DNA from: Hippophae tibetana
Taxonomy: Eukaryota > Streptophyta > Magnoliopsida > Rosales > Elaeagnaceae
DNA: 64,000 nt
Direction of reading: 5' to 3'
Assembly: GCA_037013495.1 (NCBI GenBank)
Contig: CM072812.1
Location: 69,819,340-69,883,339, forward strand
In this document: positions 1 through 10,934 of the stretch, one piece after another
How positions within the stretch are numbered: position 1 is the stretch's first letter
Layout: every line of letters starts with the position of its first letter
Program-made: the position numbers and the translations under genes
The notes under the pieces: model-generated
What the model was told of the DNA's origin: nothing
What the model saw: the letters and a program-made list of their open reading frames with translations, nothing else
The model's database searches: none

Positions 1-300
1 CTTTGGTTGAAAAAACTTCTAACTGAGATTGGTGCTGCTTCTAACTCTGAAATGAACTTATTTTGTGATAACAAAGCAGCCATTGCCATCTCTCATAATC
101 TAGTTCAACATGATCGCACGAAGCATGTTGAAGTGGATCAGAACTTCATCAAACAGAATCTTGAAGAAAAGATTATTCAACTTCCATTTGTTAAATCAGA
201 AGATCAACTGGCTGATATACTCAAAAAAATCTGTGTCTGTAAAGAACTTCTACAACTCACTTGACAAGTTGGGCATAAGAGACATATATGCACCAACTTG
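1..300 (+). pseudogene. copia RNase H C-terminus, frameshifted
   Basis: This is the C-terminal part of a Ty1/copia RNase H, which degrades the RNA strand during reverse transcription. The catalytic CDNKAA box and the HDRTKHVEVD block typical of copia RNase H are readable from base 7. The frame breaks in an A7 run at 223-229: the related copy at 15.6 kb reads through here, while in this copy a C>A change plus one extra A shifts the frame. The proper C-terminus continues in another frame and ends with IYAPT and a stop at about 299. The segment is therefore a broken partial copy and cannot make the normal end of the protein. Confidence 0.88.
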
Positions 301-308
301 AGGGAGAG
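298..308 (+). other. polypurine tract of copia fragment
   Basis: The purine-rich TTGAGGGAGAG lies directly before the TGTTGG start of the LTR and overlaps the polyprotein stop codon. This is the usual position of the plus-strand primer in plant copia elements. The complete element at 15.5 kb has nearly the same tract. Confidence 0.8.
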
Positions 309-507
309 TGTTGGTGTGTGCTATGGTGCATGCTACAACAGTGGCAGACACCAATGTTTAATGGAGCAAAACATGGATGTGCAGCAGCTAGGGTTATGGT
401 TTAGTTTTCGTTTTCCTTGTATACATATACCTAAACTCTTGTACAAAAACAGAACAGAAAGATATGAACTATATTTGATAATTAACATAGAAATGAAATA
501 TTTGTCA
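309..507 (+). repeat. copia 3' LTR (199 bp)
   Basis: The LTR begins TGTTGG immediately after the polypurine tract and ends TTTGTCA, matching the TGTTGG...TTTGACA ends of the 224-bp LTRs of the complete copia element. Internal similarity is patchy. The right boundary is inferred from the shared end and the CA dinucleotide, so it could be off by a few bases. Confidence 0.72.
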
Positions 508-2990
508 ATAAGTTGTATAATCTCACATTACTTGAAAAATGAGAATTACACTAGTTCATAAATATGAGTCCCATTTTAAATGATATGACACCTTTTAGGT
601 GAAATTTTTAAAGAAAAATCACGAGAGCTTAGGCTCAAAATGGACAATAGTATACCGTGTGTTGGAATTGAGTGTCACACATTTTTATTCAAGTTTTTAC
701 TTAAATATAATAGATTTGGTAAAAAAAATACCAATTTTACCTAACTAGTAAAAATAAAACATAAAACTTACAATCTTGACCCTCTATATACATTATTATT
801 AACAAATTAAATAAATATGACTAGTAACATGAAACTGGTGATCTTGTTGGACCTCTGACGACTTTATCTAACGAGGTCGTCGAAGCTCCAACTACTCTCA
901 CGAAAAATATGTAAGGTTTATCTTTATTTTGAAAAGTATGTAACATTTTACATATTTTTTTAAAAATAAGTAAGCTTTACATACATATTTTGAAAGAGCA
1001 AATATGTTTCGCTTATATATTTATAGAAGAGTATGTAAGCTTACCTATATATATTTCTAAAAGAAATTGCACATTTACGTACATGTTGTACCATTACTCT
1101 TGCCCTCATTTTGTAGCTTTTTCAGCCATTGAATAATGTTAAAGGGTTATCATGCCGTGTGTACCAGGCCAATTACAAAAATGAAGTAGAAAATATAGAA
1201 GGTATTTTTTTTTCCCCTTTTGCTGATTGAATATGTGAGGGAGTTTATGCTACTTTGTATTGTATTACAAGAACTTATTGCTTGAGTATCGAACATGTTT
1301 ACTGAAAAAAAAGTGTTTTTATAGAACTAGGCAAAATCAAGAACTGTCAAAAACCCAATGCAAAGCTCGAATTCGTCAAATTATAAATTTTAAAGGGCTT
1401 ATTTTGACCAAAATCATTCACCTTTGAATAGTGTTTTCGAACTATAGAAAAAAATGAGAGAAAATTAGAGACCTAAATTATTTTAATTTAAAAAATAGAA
1501 CTCAAGCTGAGATAATAAAAAAATGAGTGAGAAAACTCCACAGCTAAAGGATTCGAATAGAAAGAGGTATGAGAGGTAGGAATAAAATGGTAAAATTAGA
1601 TATACTCACACGTTTGTTAACTAGTTACTTAAAAGAAATTCCTAATAGAACCAGGCTAATATACACAATTAATTTGTAGTCGGAAATTCAAATAATAAAA
1701 AACTAGGTCAACTAACATCACGCAGTCGCCATAAACCTTGAACAACATATATGATTTACAGCAGAGATTAGAAGAGTTCAAAGTTCTGTTAATAGAAGAC
1801 ACAAACATATGCTAAAGTATATGTGCAAGATGACTCAACGACTGTTTATGTTCCAGATGGTGGAAAATAATTATAATACCACTAAAGTAAATTATGATGC
1901 TACTAAAACATGGCTGAAAAATAATATGTTAATGTTACACTAGAGAGAATAGTAAAAGTTAGCTAAAATGATTTTTATTAAACACATATTTAGTGCACGT
2001 GTAAAAAATTCCCAATAAAATAAAAAAAATTGTATTAAATTGATACATTTTTATTAAATGTATATATCACTAATGTACCATCTAAAAATAATTGTAAAAA
2101 ATATATATAAAATAAAATTATGATACTACTAAAATAACTAACTCTGTTATATGCATTCCATGATAAATATGGAGAAATTATGATAGCATTCCACATATAT
2201 CTCCTTATCCATACTTTCTCTTTTATTTTTCTAGATGTAAGGCTTACAAGCTTTTTATTATTTTTATAAGGTTTACAAAAATCATGATATGTATTTTCTT
2301 ATTTTTTATAACAAAAAATGGCTCTTGTAATAAATAATAGCTAAATTATTTTGATTCTACTCGATTATATATTGAACTTAATTCAATATTTTTTGTATTA
2401 AATTCATTGTGCAACCAATAACTTAATTCTTATATTTCATATTTTGTTTTATATCTTATATGATTATACCAAAATTAGCTTCTAGATCTAAAAATTATTT
2501 ATCAGATTATTTTACTAGATTACATTTCTTTTTTATTTTTGAAAAATAATCAATTAATAGTTTTCAATTATTTTTTATCTTCATGTGTTAACAGTGAAGT
2601 TATATTTTATAGATTTCTTACAATATAACAAAAATGCTTTAAGGTATATAATATTTTTGAACTTTCTTCGATTTCTTGTTTTTCTTTTATTTTACTTCTA
2701 TATAAAGTAGTTCTTAATTTATTTTCTTCGGTATATTTTCTTTCATATTTTATGAAAATTATTAAATGATTGGTAAATAAATGAATAATAATCAAGACTC
2801 TTAGTATCTTTTTAGTATGTAATTTTAATGATATAATAAATATGGGTCCACCTTGATCTTTCGTTTCATGATGTCTCCTTATTATTTCTTAAGGTAGTGC
2901 CTCAACTAGATCCAAACCTATATCCTTCTTGACTTATGAAAATCTATTGCATTCGTACATTTCTTTTAAGGTTAAAGTGATAAATAAGAG
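508..2990. other. AT-rich intergenic DNA, no gene seen
   Basis: No ORF with recognisable content was found on either strand. The stretch at about 890-1080 repeats short variants of a TATGTAAGCTTTAC-like string, and similar strings recur near 2,240 and 9,980. They may be small decayed repeats. Nothing here supports a promoter, an exon or an RNA gene. Confidence 0.5.
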
Positions 2991-3494
2991 TTTTTGTTTA
3001 AGATGAACTTTTATTTACCATAATAGTTTATTACAATTGGAGTATTAAGAACCTTAAAGAAAGTTTTAGTTACTTATTTACTAGATGAAAGATTACAAAA
3101 GATAAAAAGATAGAACCTAAGTAAATAAGTTTCTCAAAGAATGTGATTTCACCTAACTTTTCTAGTTAACACCACTATTATTAAGACTGGAATGCCAATT
3201 TAGTGTGTATGTATCCTGCATATTTTTATAATCATTTACCAACACTAATTCTTGTGAAACTGAATTCTTCATGTCTTCTTCCTTATCTTTAATTTAATAA
3301 ATGCATTTATGGTCCTTAACCTATTGTTGGACATAATGGCAAAATACCTTCTTGCTTTTCATACTTACTTCCAATTCATTGAAATTGAAAGTAGCTTCAC
3401 ATTTATTAATCTTTTCTAGGCATATTACTTTGTGAAGTGATAATCACTTCATTGACAGAATAATTAACTTTAATTTCATAAGATTTGTAATTTT

Positions 3495-3964
3495 TCTTAA
3501 TTCATAATGAATCTCTCTCAACATTTGGCCATTAACTATGCTTAATTCCTATGGATTAAATTCATTTTCTGGTAAAGCTTTAGGTAATTAAATTCCCTTT
3601 TGGTGTCCAAGCTTAATGAAATTATATTAACTTATTGAAATTTTCGAGTTTGAATCCATAATTGAACTGAAAATTTTTAAATACACATACTTTTCTATAG
3701 CCTTAATTTTCTTTCTAAAATATTTAATTTTACTTAATTCATAATGAATCTCTCTCAACATTTGGCCATTAACTATGCTTAATTCCTATGGATTAAATTC
3801 CTTTTCTAGTAAAGTTGTAGGTAATTAAATTCCCTTTTGGTGTCCAAGCTTAATGAAATTATATTAACTTACTAAAATTTTCGAGTTTGAATCCATAATT
3901 GAACTGAAAATTCTTAAATAAACATACTTATTTATAGCCTTAATTTTCTTTCTAAAATATTTAA
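3495..3964. repeat. tandem duplication, about 237 bp x 2
   Basis: Two adjacent copies with a period of 237 bp: TTCATAATGAATCTCTCTC starts at 3,501 and again at 3,738. The copies differ by only a handful of substitutions. The second copy ends at about 3,964. The repeat lies at the 3' side of the pararetroviral remnant, downstream of the transactivator-like domain, and is probably a post-integration duplication. Confidence 0.88.
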
Positions 3965-4019
3965 TGAATTTCCTGAAGTTTTTAGGAAATTAATTTAACT
4001 TATATAAAATAAATTACTT

Positions 4020-4860
4020 CCTAAATGCAAGTTTTATATTAGCCCAGCGTAAAATGCTTTGTTCACAAATATTGGATATGCTCCTTTATGGATATTGAAT
4101 TTACTTCCTATAGAGAATTCTTTCTCTGAAGTGTAGAACTTCATATCCTTAAGATGTTTTTCAATAGATTTTATGGTTAGGTTGTACAACCTTAACCATT
4201 GTTGTCTTGTGAGATTGCTATGTTAGTCTATTTCTTCTTCTGATATAAGAGAGATGATGGTTGCTTTTCTAAGTAGCATTGATCTAGGTACCCTTCCATT
4301 TGTCTTCAATCTGCTAAGATTGATTAATTTTTATACTCCTTAAGAATAGTTCTTCGTTATCTTAAAAAGAGGTAATAGTTTTGGTATTCTATAATTGGAA
4401 AAAGTACATTTTACTCTAATAGTTTTGGTATTTTATAATTGGAAAAACAACATTTTGCTTCTATCATGTTGCTGAATGATTTGTGGATTATTCTACTGAA
4501 ACAGGGTATGACATTACTAGCTTCTGGCCAACAAGTATAAATTCCTGGTTTGGAGCCATTGCACACTACATAAAGTTTAGTCTTTAAAGTCTCTTCATTT
4601 TCATTTCATTTTCCCAATTAAGCTTTTCTTTCCTTTTCTCTATAGAGAGATTCTTTTCTCCTTCATCTATTTTGATAATTTTGGGGAATAATCTCATCAT
4701 TTTTGGAGTTTGAACATTTAAGTTTTTCCTGCTTAGGAGAAAGGTTAACCTCTTTGATGTTATCTTTTAAAGATTTCATAAGATATAATATCTCAAATTG
4801 ATCTTGTAGGATTTTGATTTCCTTTTCTTTGATCTTATGTCTATGTAAAGATGACACATT
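4020..4860 (-). pseudogene. viroplasmin/transactivator-like remnant (EPRV)
   Basis: The minus strand at about 4,505-4,580 reads as a caulimovirus viroplasmin domain (the N-terminal fold of the translational transactivator/inclusion-body protein), with the VxNGxxPGIY pattern followed by a W at the normal distance. A lysine-rich, coiled-coil-prone stretch precedes it at 4,663-4,857 (64 codons open). Downstream, several short readable blocks continue to about 4,080 but are interrupted by stops. In caulimovirids this protein enables polycistronic translation and forms virus factories; this copy is not functional. The assignment rests on one domain and on position after RNase H. Confidence 0.62.
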
Positions 4861-4869
4861 GCTAATAAA

Positions 4870-5160
4870 TAAAAAAATAGTTAAAGGTATTAATTCTCTA
4901 GTTAAATCATCAACTAAACTATTTTTATTTTCTAGTAAATGTTCAACATCAAATTTATAATGATGGAACCATTGGTACCATCTAATTAATCGATCTTGCT
5001 TATAATCACATGCAATATTAGTTCTTAAGAAATATCCAAAGTTTATATTATCCGTTCTAACAAAAAATCTTAAACTCGTGACATATATTGCAAATTTTTT
5101 ATAGCATTTTTAAGAGGTAAATATTCATTTTTATTACTATAACAATTTAATTATGGCCCT
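4870..5160 (-). pseudogene. RNase H C-terminus of EPRV polymerase
   Basis: The minus strand at about 4,900-4,990 carries the characteristic end of a caulimovirid RNase H: an RW..WF block, then a DVEH block and a final LTRE-like end. These match the last conserved block of the pararetroviral RT-RNase H polyprotein, directly downstream of the reverse transcriptase remnant in the same orientation. Upstream codons are interrupted. The segment ends next to the start of the viroplasmin-like reading frame, the expected gene order. Confidence 0.65.
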
Positions 5161-5199
5161 TAAAAAGCTCCTGATATATATATACAAAGATATTTATTT

Positions 5200-6250
5200 T
5201 TTTCATCTACATTTACTTTGGTATAAAGTTAGCGATTTTTTTACTTGTGTGTTTACCTTGTCTATGTATGTGTGTCATGCTTTGCCCATTTTCAAACATA
5301 GTTTTATTTATTTATTTTAGTTTGTAATGATTTTTACATTTCTGTTAATTTTTTTATGTATGCTTCTTCATGAGTCAAACATCCTAAAAATCTTTGTAAC
5401 TTATTTTTATTCTCTATTTCACTAGAAAATCCTTGTATTCTATTTAATATATGAGATTAGAGATAATGTTTTTAATCTTCTATTTCTAATTCTAGATACT
5501 TAATTTTTTTATTGAGCTATTATAGTCTTTCTTTATGATAGAACAAATCATTTTTTCCTATACTCTTGTCAGACATTAATAATATCTAAGTAATATTTAT
5601 TTAAATTACTACTAAATACTAAAATGTCATCGATGTATACACAACAAATGTCATGTTACTTTTTAAAGATGTTATCCTTATGGTAATATTTATTAAAGTC
5701 ACTACTAAATACTAAAATGTCATCTATGTATACACAAAAAATGTTATGTAACTTTTTAAAGATGTTATCCTTATGTCTTTGGAAAATAACTAGTGCTTAT
5801 TTTACTCTAAATGGTATAATTGTTCATATGAATTGTCCTTATGGGCAACTAAATGTTGTTAATGTCTATGATTCTTTATCAAATCTTATTTTTCAACATC
5901 CACTTCTATAATCAAAACATGAGAAACATTTCTTTCATCTTATTAATAATAATAATTTTTCTCTATTTAAAATAAAATATCATTCATCAACCAAAAATGC
6001 TAAACTTGTGTGATGCGAATTTCTGGGTATTATGACTTTTAATTCTAAAAGTTTTTGAATTTATTTTTTAAATTCATTTATTTTTCTTAGATATAAATCA
6101 TTGGTTTTATTCTTATGGTTTGTTAGGATCTTTGAGTTTTAGATTGCTATTATTTTAGACCTATTGATTTTAGGATCTAAAGGATTTTTTGAATTATTTT
6201 TTGTAACAATTGTTTATTAATATTAAGGCTTATCTTCCTACATTTCATTA
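5200..6250 (-). pseudogene. reverse transcriptase remnant of EPRV
   Basis: The reverse transcriptase copies RNA into DNA. On the minus strand the finger-domain block (about 6,010-6,080), the palm block ending in a FQR motif (near 5,780) and the catalytic YIDD box (5,719-5,730) are readable in order, but with stop codons between and inside them. The YIDD segment is present twice because of a 93-bp tandem duplication (second box at 5,626-5,637). The RT is closer in pattern to caulimovirids than to Ty3/gypsy. The plus-strand ORF at 5,717-5,911 is only its antisense shadow. Confidence 0.72.
5590..5775. repeat. 93-bp tandem duplication over the RT active-site box
   Basis: Two adjacent copies with period 93 bp (ACTACTAAATACTAAAATG starts at 5,608 and 5,701). 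Ninety-three bases is 31 codons, so the duplication kept the frame and repeats the YIDD region of the pararetroviral polymerase. The copies now differ by several substitutions. Confidence 0.88.
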
Positions 6251-6983
6251 AAAAAAGATTTATTTTTTTCTATGTCTAATGAAATATTTTCTATATAAGA
6301 TTGTTGCTTTTTGTTTATCTCACCATGTTTTTTACTTTTTATGTTGTTGCATAAAGTTGGGTTTGATACTATCAAATCTTTTCTTATTTTTGACACATAA
6401 ATAGTTTCATTATCTAGTGTTGTTAATCTTTTTTTATCTAAATATTGAGTAAAGGGTTGGTAAAGATTTAGGAAGTTATTTGATATTAATAAAGCAACTT
6501 CTGTTTTTTGTTGATATATGGTAGGAATCTGAAATTTCTCTCCTTATATCAATATATCTATATCTTTTAAGATTTTATTAAGATTAATTGCAATATCATT
6601 AATCATTCTTACAATTAAATCTTTTGGTGCTTGTTTTCAAAGCTCTTCTTGGAATACATATTTATTAGCTACACATATACTAACTTATGTATCTATATAT
6701 GCATGTAAATGGTAACTTGTGTAACCTTTAAATTTCAATCTCATGTTAATATATGTACTATTTGGATTTACAATACTATATAAATCATTTATCTTTTGAT
6801 GAAGAATAGTCATATTTTGAGTCAATTATTTCTTTTCTAATTTTTTTCTAATAGACAAATATTACAAGTATTATCTATATCTGATTTTTTTATTGGTTTT
6901 AATTCTATCTTAAAAGCTTATTATAAGATTTTAACTTTTTTAAAAGTTATTTTTAAATTTTTTTTTATGTTAAGGTTGTTATG

Positions 6984-7200
6984 GCATTCATTAGTGTAAT
7001 GTCCTTTATTATTGCAGAACCAACATCTATATTTTTTTCTAATAGGAAATCATTTTTATTTCTGGGTTATTCATACCTTTTTTTTCTCCTAAAATATCCT
7101 TTTTCTATACGGTTTTTTGTTATATCTTTTTCTATAAGGTTCTTTGTTATATCTTTTCTTATATTTTTAAAAGTCTTGTTTTCTAAATTTATATCTTTCT
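6984..7200 (-). pseudogene. capsid-like zinc knuckle and basic region (EPRV)
   Basis: On the minus strand a perfect CX2CX4HX4C zinc knuckle spans 7,025 down to 6,984, with an aromatic W after the first Cys and a HY pair at the His, as in caulimovirid capsid proteins. Directly upstream (7,030-7,200) the same strand is very rich in Lys and Arg, as is usual just before the capsid finger. A capsid protein packages the genomic DNA and binds RNA through this motif. The N-terminal capsid body (about 7.2-8.7 kb) is too decayed to outline. Confidence 0.68.
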
Positions 7201-8736
7201 AAATTTGCTTGTAAAATTTAATTTTACATTTATATTTTTCTAGTATCCTATAATCTCTTGTGTCACAACAGATTTTATTATTTTCTCTTATTTTTTTATA
7301 TTCTTCCTTTCTTGACATTTAAGAATTATCTAAATTTTAAGAGTTCTTATTCTTCCTCCTAAGATGTCTAGTATATTTTTTCTATTTTTTTATTCCATCA
7401 TTCTATTGTATAGAGAGTAATAACTTGTGATAAAACATTTCATATTCACAAATAAAGGAAACTATATAACACATATCAAATATTTTTATATTTGTTAAAT
7501 ATCATTTCGCTTCCTCAATTTCATTTTCACATGACTCAATGATATGTCTACCTTTGTCTGCTCCAATAAATTTCTTTTATATTTCACTTACTATAGTATC
7601 TAAGTACTCCCTATCTGTGAGAGCATTCCCAAACATTTGTAAATGTTTTTTTTTGTTAAATTTTTAAACTAAATTTTAACATTTTTTGTCATTTTGTGAG
7701 CTACTTAGACACTATAGGTTGAAAATTTTGATTATAATATTGGAAAAGTTTGTATGATTACACTCATGAAGTTTGAATTTCGGATGAACATTACCTCTAG
7801 TTCCACACTGTAACCTTTCTTCCATTTTGGGTATTGTTTTCTTCTATAAGAAATGTCAGGTTCTTCTAGTCTTTTCTTGTTTCTTTCTTCCATATGTGGG
7901 TCAAATTTTCCTTCTTGATATGGAATTGATAGTGAAATAGGTTTAATATGATTTTTTTAGATTATATTTTCTAATTCAGAATCAATTTTGGTGACTATTA
8001 TCATATCATCTTCTTTTTTGTTTATAAATATTTTTTCATCATAATTCTTCATTTGATAGGTTAACAGACTAACTGATTTTTCTATGTTATTATTTTCAGG
8101 GTTGATAAATTATTCTTCTAATTCTTTTCTATATTTCATTAAACTAGAATTATAGCTTTTTCTTTATCTTTTGGTTTTTCCCATTCTTTCTCTTCTCATT
8201 CGTTTGTATCAATGCATATAATCTCCTATATGGTTCTTATTTTAATCCTACAAATAAATAAAACTTGTAACCTATGATTTTCTTGTCTCCAGATATGTTA
8301 TTTACATCACTTCTTAATTCTATTAATTTCTTATGTATGTTTTGTTGTAATTTCTTATTATGACCATATTCTTTAATTTATTTTAGAAGTTCTTTTTATA
8401 TTTTATGTATTTCTTATAAGGACTTAATGTCTAATTCTTGTGCTATATTTATCTCTTCTGCCAAAAGAATTAAAGTTTTTATTATGGCTATCTGGTTTTT
8501 TGATATGCATGTTAGGCTTCCATTAGAATCTAATTATATATCTTATAATTTATTTCTAAACATTATTTGGATATAATAATAATATCATTTTCTTCCTAAT
8601 ATTATATTATGGACTAATTTTTTAATTATTTTAACTTCTTATTTTAGATATATCACCTATCTTTCTTTGTTAAAGATTTATCCTTTATTATCTATAAATG
8701 TAATCCTTGTTACATTGTTTTTTCTTCCCCTCTAAT

Positions 8737-9285
8737 AAATAATGGGCATTTTAACTATGGATAACTAAAACTATGGTTGTTCGAAAATATTTGATGATTT
8801 TTTTCCCGAAAATAACAATAATCGAAAAAGGCATAGGGTTGAGATGGTTATTACAATATCGAAACTATAGTTAACTGAAACCTAACAAATATTAATATTA
8901 TTATTTTATATACATATAATTACATAGAAAAATATAATTTTAATAATAAAACGTACAATACTTTGTATAATTAAATTAAATTTTATTTATTCTTACTTAT
9001 ATTTTTTTATTTTTCTTAAAAATATGTGCTAAAGAGTTAAAAAAAATAAAAAACAATGTCAATATTTTATATAATATATCAAAGCAAGAATTAAGTTATC
9101 ATTTAATTTTTTCAAACTAAATATATTTTTAAATATATATTAAAAAATAAGAAACGTGATTAAACCATGAGGAAACTGTAATCGGTTCATAATCGATAGT
9201 TATTAACCGAATGTACCTTAAATTGGTGCAGGATGGTTATAGTTATTAGCATAATCGTCCCCGCCTGTCCCTGCACTCATTCATA
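8737..9285. mobile_element. hAT-like MITE inserted in the EPRV
   Basis: A 549-bp segment unlike the viral remnant is flanked by near-identical 8-bp sequences, CCTCTAAT at 8,729-8,736 and CCTCTAAC at 9,286-9,293. The 8-bp length is typical of hAT transposition. The termini are only loosely inverted, and the right end is GC-richer (CCCGCCTGTCCCTGC). No transposase is encoded. It separates the movement-protein-like remnant from the capsid-like region, so it inserted after viral integration. Confidence 0.5.
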
Positions 9286-9299
9286 CCTCTAACATCTAA

Positions 9300-9780
9300 G
9301 GTCCATTCTTTTAATATTTCAAAATATGTTAATATTTGTTGTTTTATTATTTGTCTGATTTCTTAGAAAGATTTATTTATTTCTATGAATTTATTTTGTC
9401 TATATAATGAATTATTTTGACTGTTTGTGAATGAATATCCAACTATGTGGTATACTAAAAATAGATGATTTCATTTTTTTATAAAATCTTCTCTTTCAAA
9501 TTCTTAAGCTATACTTAATACTTGGTTTAAGTTTTTATCATTAATATTAATGAAAAATCTATGATATGATGTGAATATTAATTTATAATGTCTTAGATCA
9601 TTCATAATAAAGTAATATTTTTATTTCCAATTTTTCTTTTATTCTTCTGAGAGATTGTTGATAGTTTATTCATAATGGTGTTTTTATCATTTAATGGTAT
9701 ATTATACATCCTTTTGTATCTGTAATATTAATACTAATTTCTCTATTACATATTCCATTATAAACTACATTTTTTTCTTG
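9300..9780 (-). pseudogene. movement-protein-like remnant (EPRV)
   Basis: On the minus strand at about 9,600-9,760 a stretch is open for some 45 codons and contains a tyrosine-rich start followed by an IPL..KN....KLSTIS-like block. This resembles the conserved N-terminal block of caulimovirid 30K-superfamily movement proteins. The position, upstream of the capsid-like region, also fits. Similarity is limited to this block and the frame is lost afterwards, so confidence is moderate at best. Such proteins form tubules at plasmodesmata for cell-to-cell spread; this copy is dead. Confidence 0.42.
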
Positions 9781-9799
9781 AAAATATTTTTCTTATACA

Positions 9800-10930
9800 T
9801 GATAATGATAAATCTTTAAATCCATCTAATTGCTTAAGACTTAATTTTTTTTTTGTATTTCTTTGAAAAACAATTCTAATTATCATTTATTGTGAGAAAT
9901 ATCCTGAGGTTTTTTGTGTTTCTATTTTTATTATTTCTACCATTTTAAGGATATTGTATTAAAAAAATAGTTTAGTTGTAAGTCTTACAAGCGCTTGTCT
10001 ATTATTTTGTAAGGACTTACAAATTATTGCTTTTATTTTATAATTTTTTTTAAAAAATGAGGTATGTATTTAGTGATGGGTGGTAAATATTAGTAGAAGT
10101 ACTCTTAATATGTTCAAAATAATTTTGATCAAATGGATTCTAATGGAGGCAAATACAATTGCTCACAAATTGGTACCTCGCTTGCAAAGACACCAAATAT
10201 CGACTCTTCTATAGGAACAACCTTACTCGGGCTCCACCTCATTGGTATTCCTCTCTCCCCACACCATACCAACTCATTATGATTTTTTTATAATTATTTA
10301 TTTATCAATTATTTTGTGTTTTACCCTTGTATTGGAAAAGATATTATTTTCTAAAACAATATATCACATCTTTATTTGTATATAGATATGTTGTACGTTT
10401 ATTTTTAATGCATTGCATTTTTTATATGAATTATATATGTTTTATGATAAATAATTATTTTTATATTTCGTTTTAAATTTTTTCATCTAACCTTTGATTT
10501 AAATTCATCAGATGGTGAAAATATGTTTTTCTTTAATTTGATTTTCTCCTTTATTTTAGAATTTATTCATTAAATTCAAATTTGAAAATATAATATCATC
10601 CACACTATTGATTTAAATTATCTTATAATTACAATGATTTGTTAATATCATTGCAAAAATATTTGTCAAATGAATGGGATCAAAAGAAAGAGAATGTGAA
10701 AATATATATACACATTTTGTTATTTATTATTTTAGGCTATATTTTATACGTGAATATGTTTTTATGTTATTAAGTTAAGAAATATGTGTGTTACTTTATA
10801 TTTAGGTCAAATTTGTCAAATATTGGAGTGTGCTTCAAGTGTATATGGGACAACTTGTATAATAAAATTCTATTGTTTTGAACATACATATGTTTATAAT
10901 AGAGTATTTTTTTACTTTCATATGTATATA
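9800..10930. other. AT-rich DNA, no gene seen
   Basis: No coding content was recognised. At 10,130-10,270 there is a more GC-rich block containing CCTTACTCGGGCTCCA. Almost the same string (TCTTACTCGGGCTCCA) occurs at about 25,830 inside a decayed LTR, so this block may be a fragment of the same LTR family. Confidence 0.4.
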
Positions 10931-10934
10931 CAAA

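Larger units (their letters stand above)
1..507 (+). mobile_element. Ty1/copia retrotransposon, 3' end (RNase H plus 3' LTR)
   Basis: The window opens inside a copia polyprotein. The last part of RNase H is followed by a polypurine tract and a 3' LTR; everything upstream lies outside the window. The RNase H segment is about 92% identical over some 73 residues to that of the complete copia element at 15.3-20.9 kb, which lies in the opposite orientation, so the two belong to closely related subfamilies. Their LTRs share only the ends and scattered blocks, so LTR and coding region have diverged at very different rates, or the two elements have recombined. The target-site duplication cannot be checked because the 5' end is missing. 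Confidence 0.9.
3000..9790 (-). mobile_element. endogenous pararetrovirus (Caulimoviridae-like), decayed
   Basis: On the minus strand, in the order expected for a caulimovirid genome, remnants appear of a movement-protein-like region (about 9.3-9.78 kb), a capsid-like region with a basic stretch and CX2CX4HX4C zinc knuckle (6.98-7.03 kb), a reverse transcriptase with YIDD box (5.6-6.2 kb), an RNase H C-terminus (4.9-5.0 kb) and a viroplasmin/transactivator domain (4.5-4.6 kb). No integrase or LTR was found, which fits a pararetrovirus integrated by illegitimate recombination and not a Ty3/gypsy element. All frames are broken by stops and shifts, so the copy is old and inactive. The outer limits are approximate. 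Confidence 0.72.

Noticed and set aside
5717-5911. Plus-strand 64-codon ORF as a gene
   Set aside because: It is antisense to the pararetroviral reverse transcriptase, and no recognisable protein content was seen.
5590-6250. YIDD-type RT as a Ty3/gypsy element
   Set aside because: A viroplasmin-like domain follows it and a capsid-type finger precedes it; no integrase or LTR was found. This order fits a caulimovirid.
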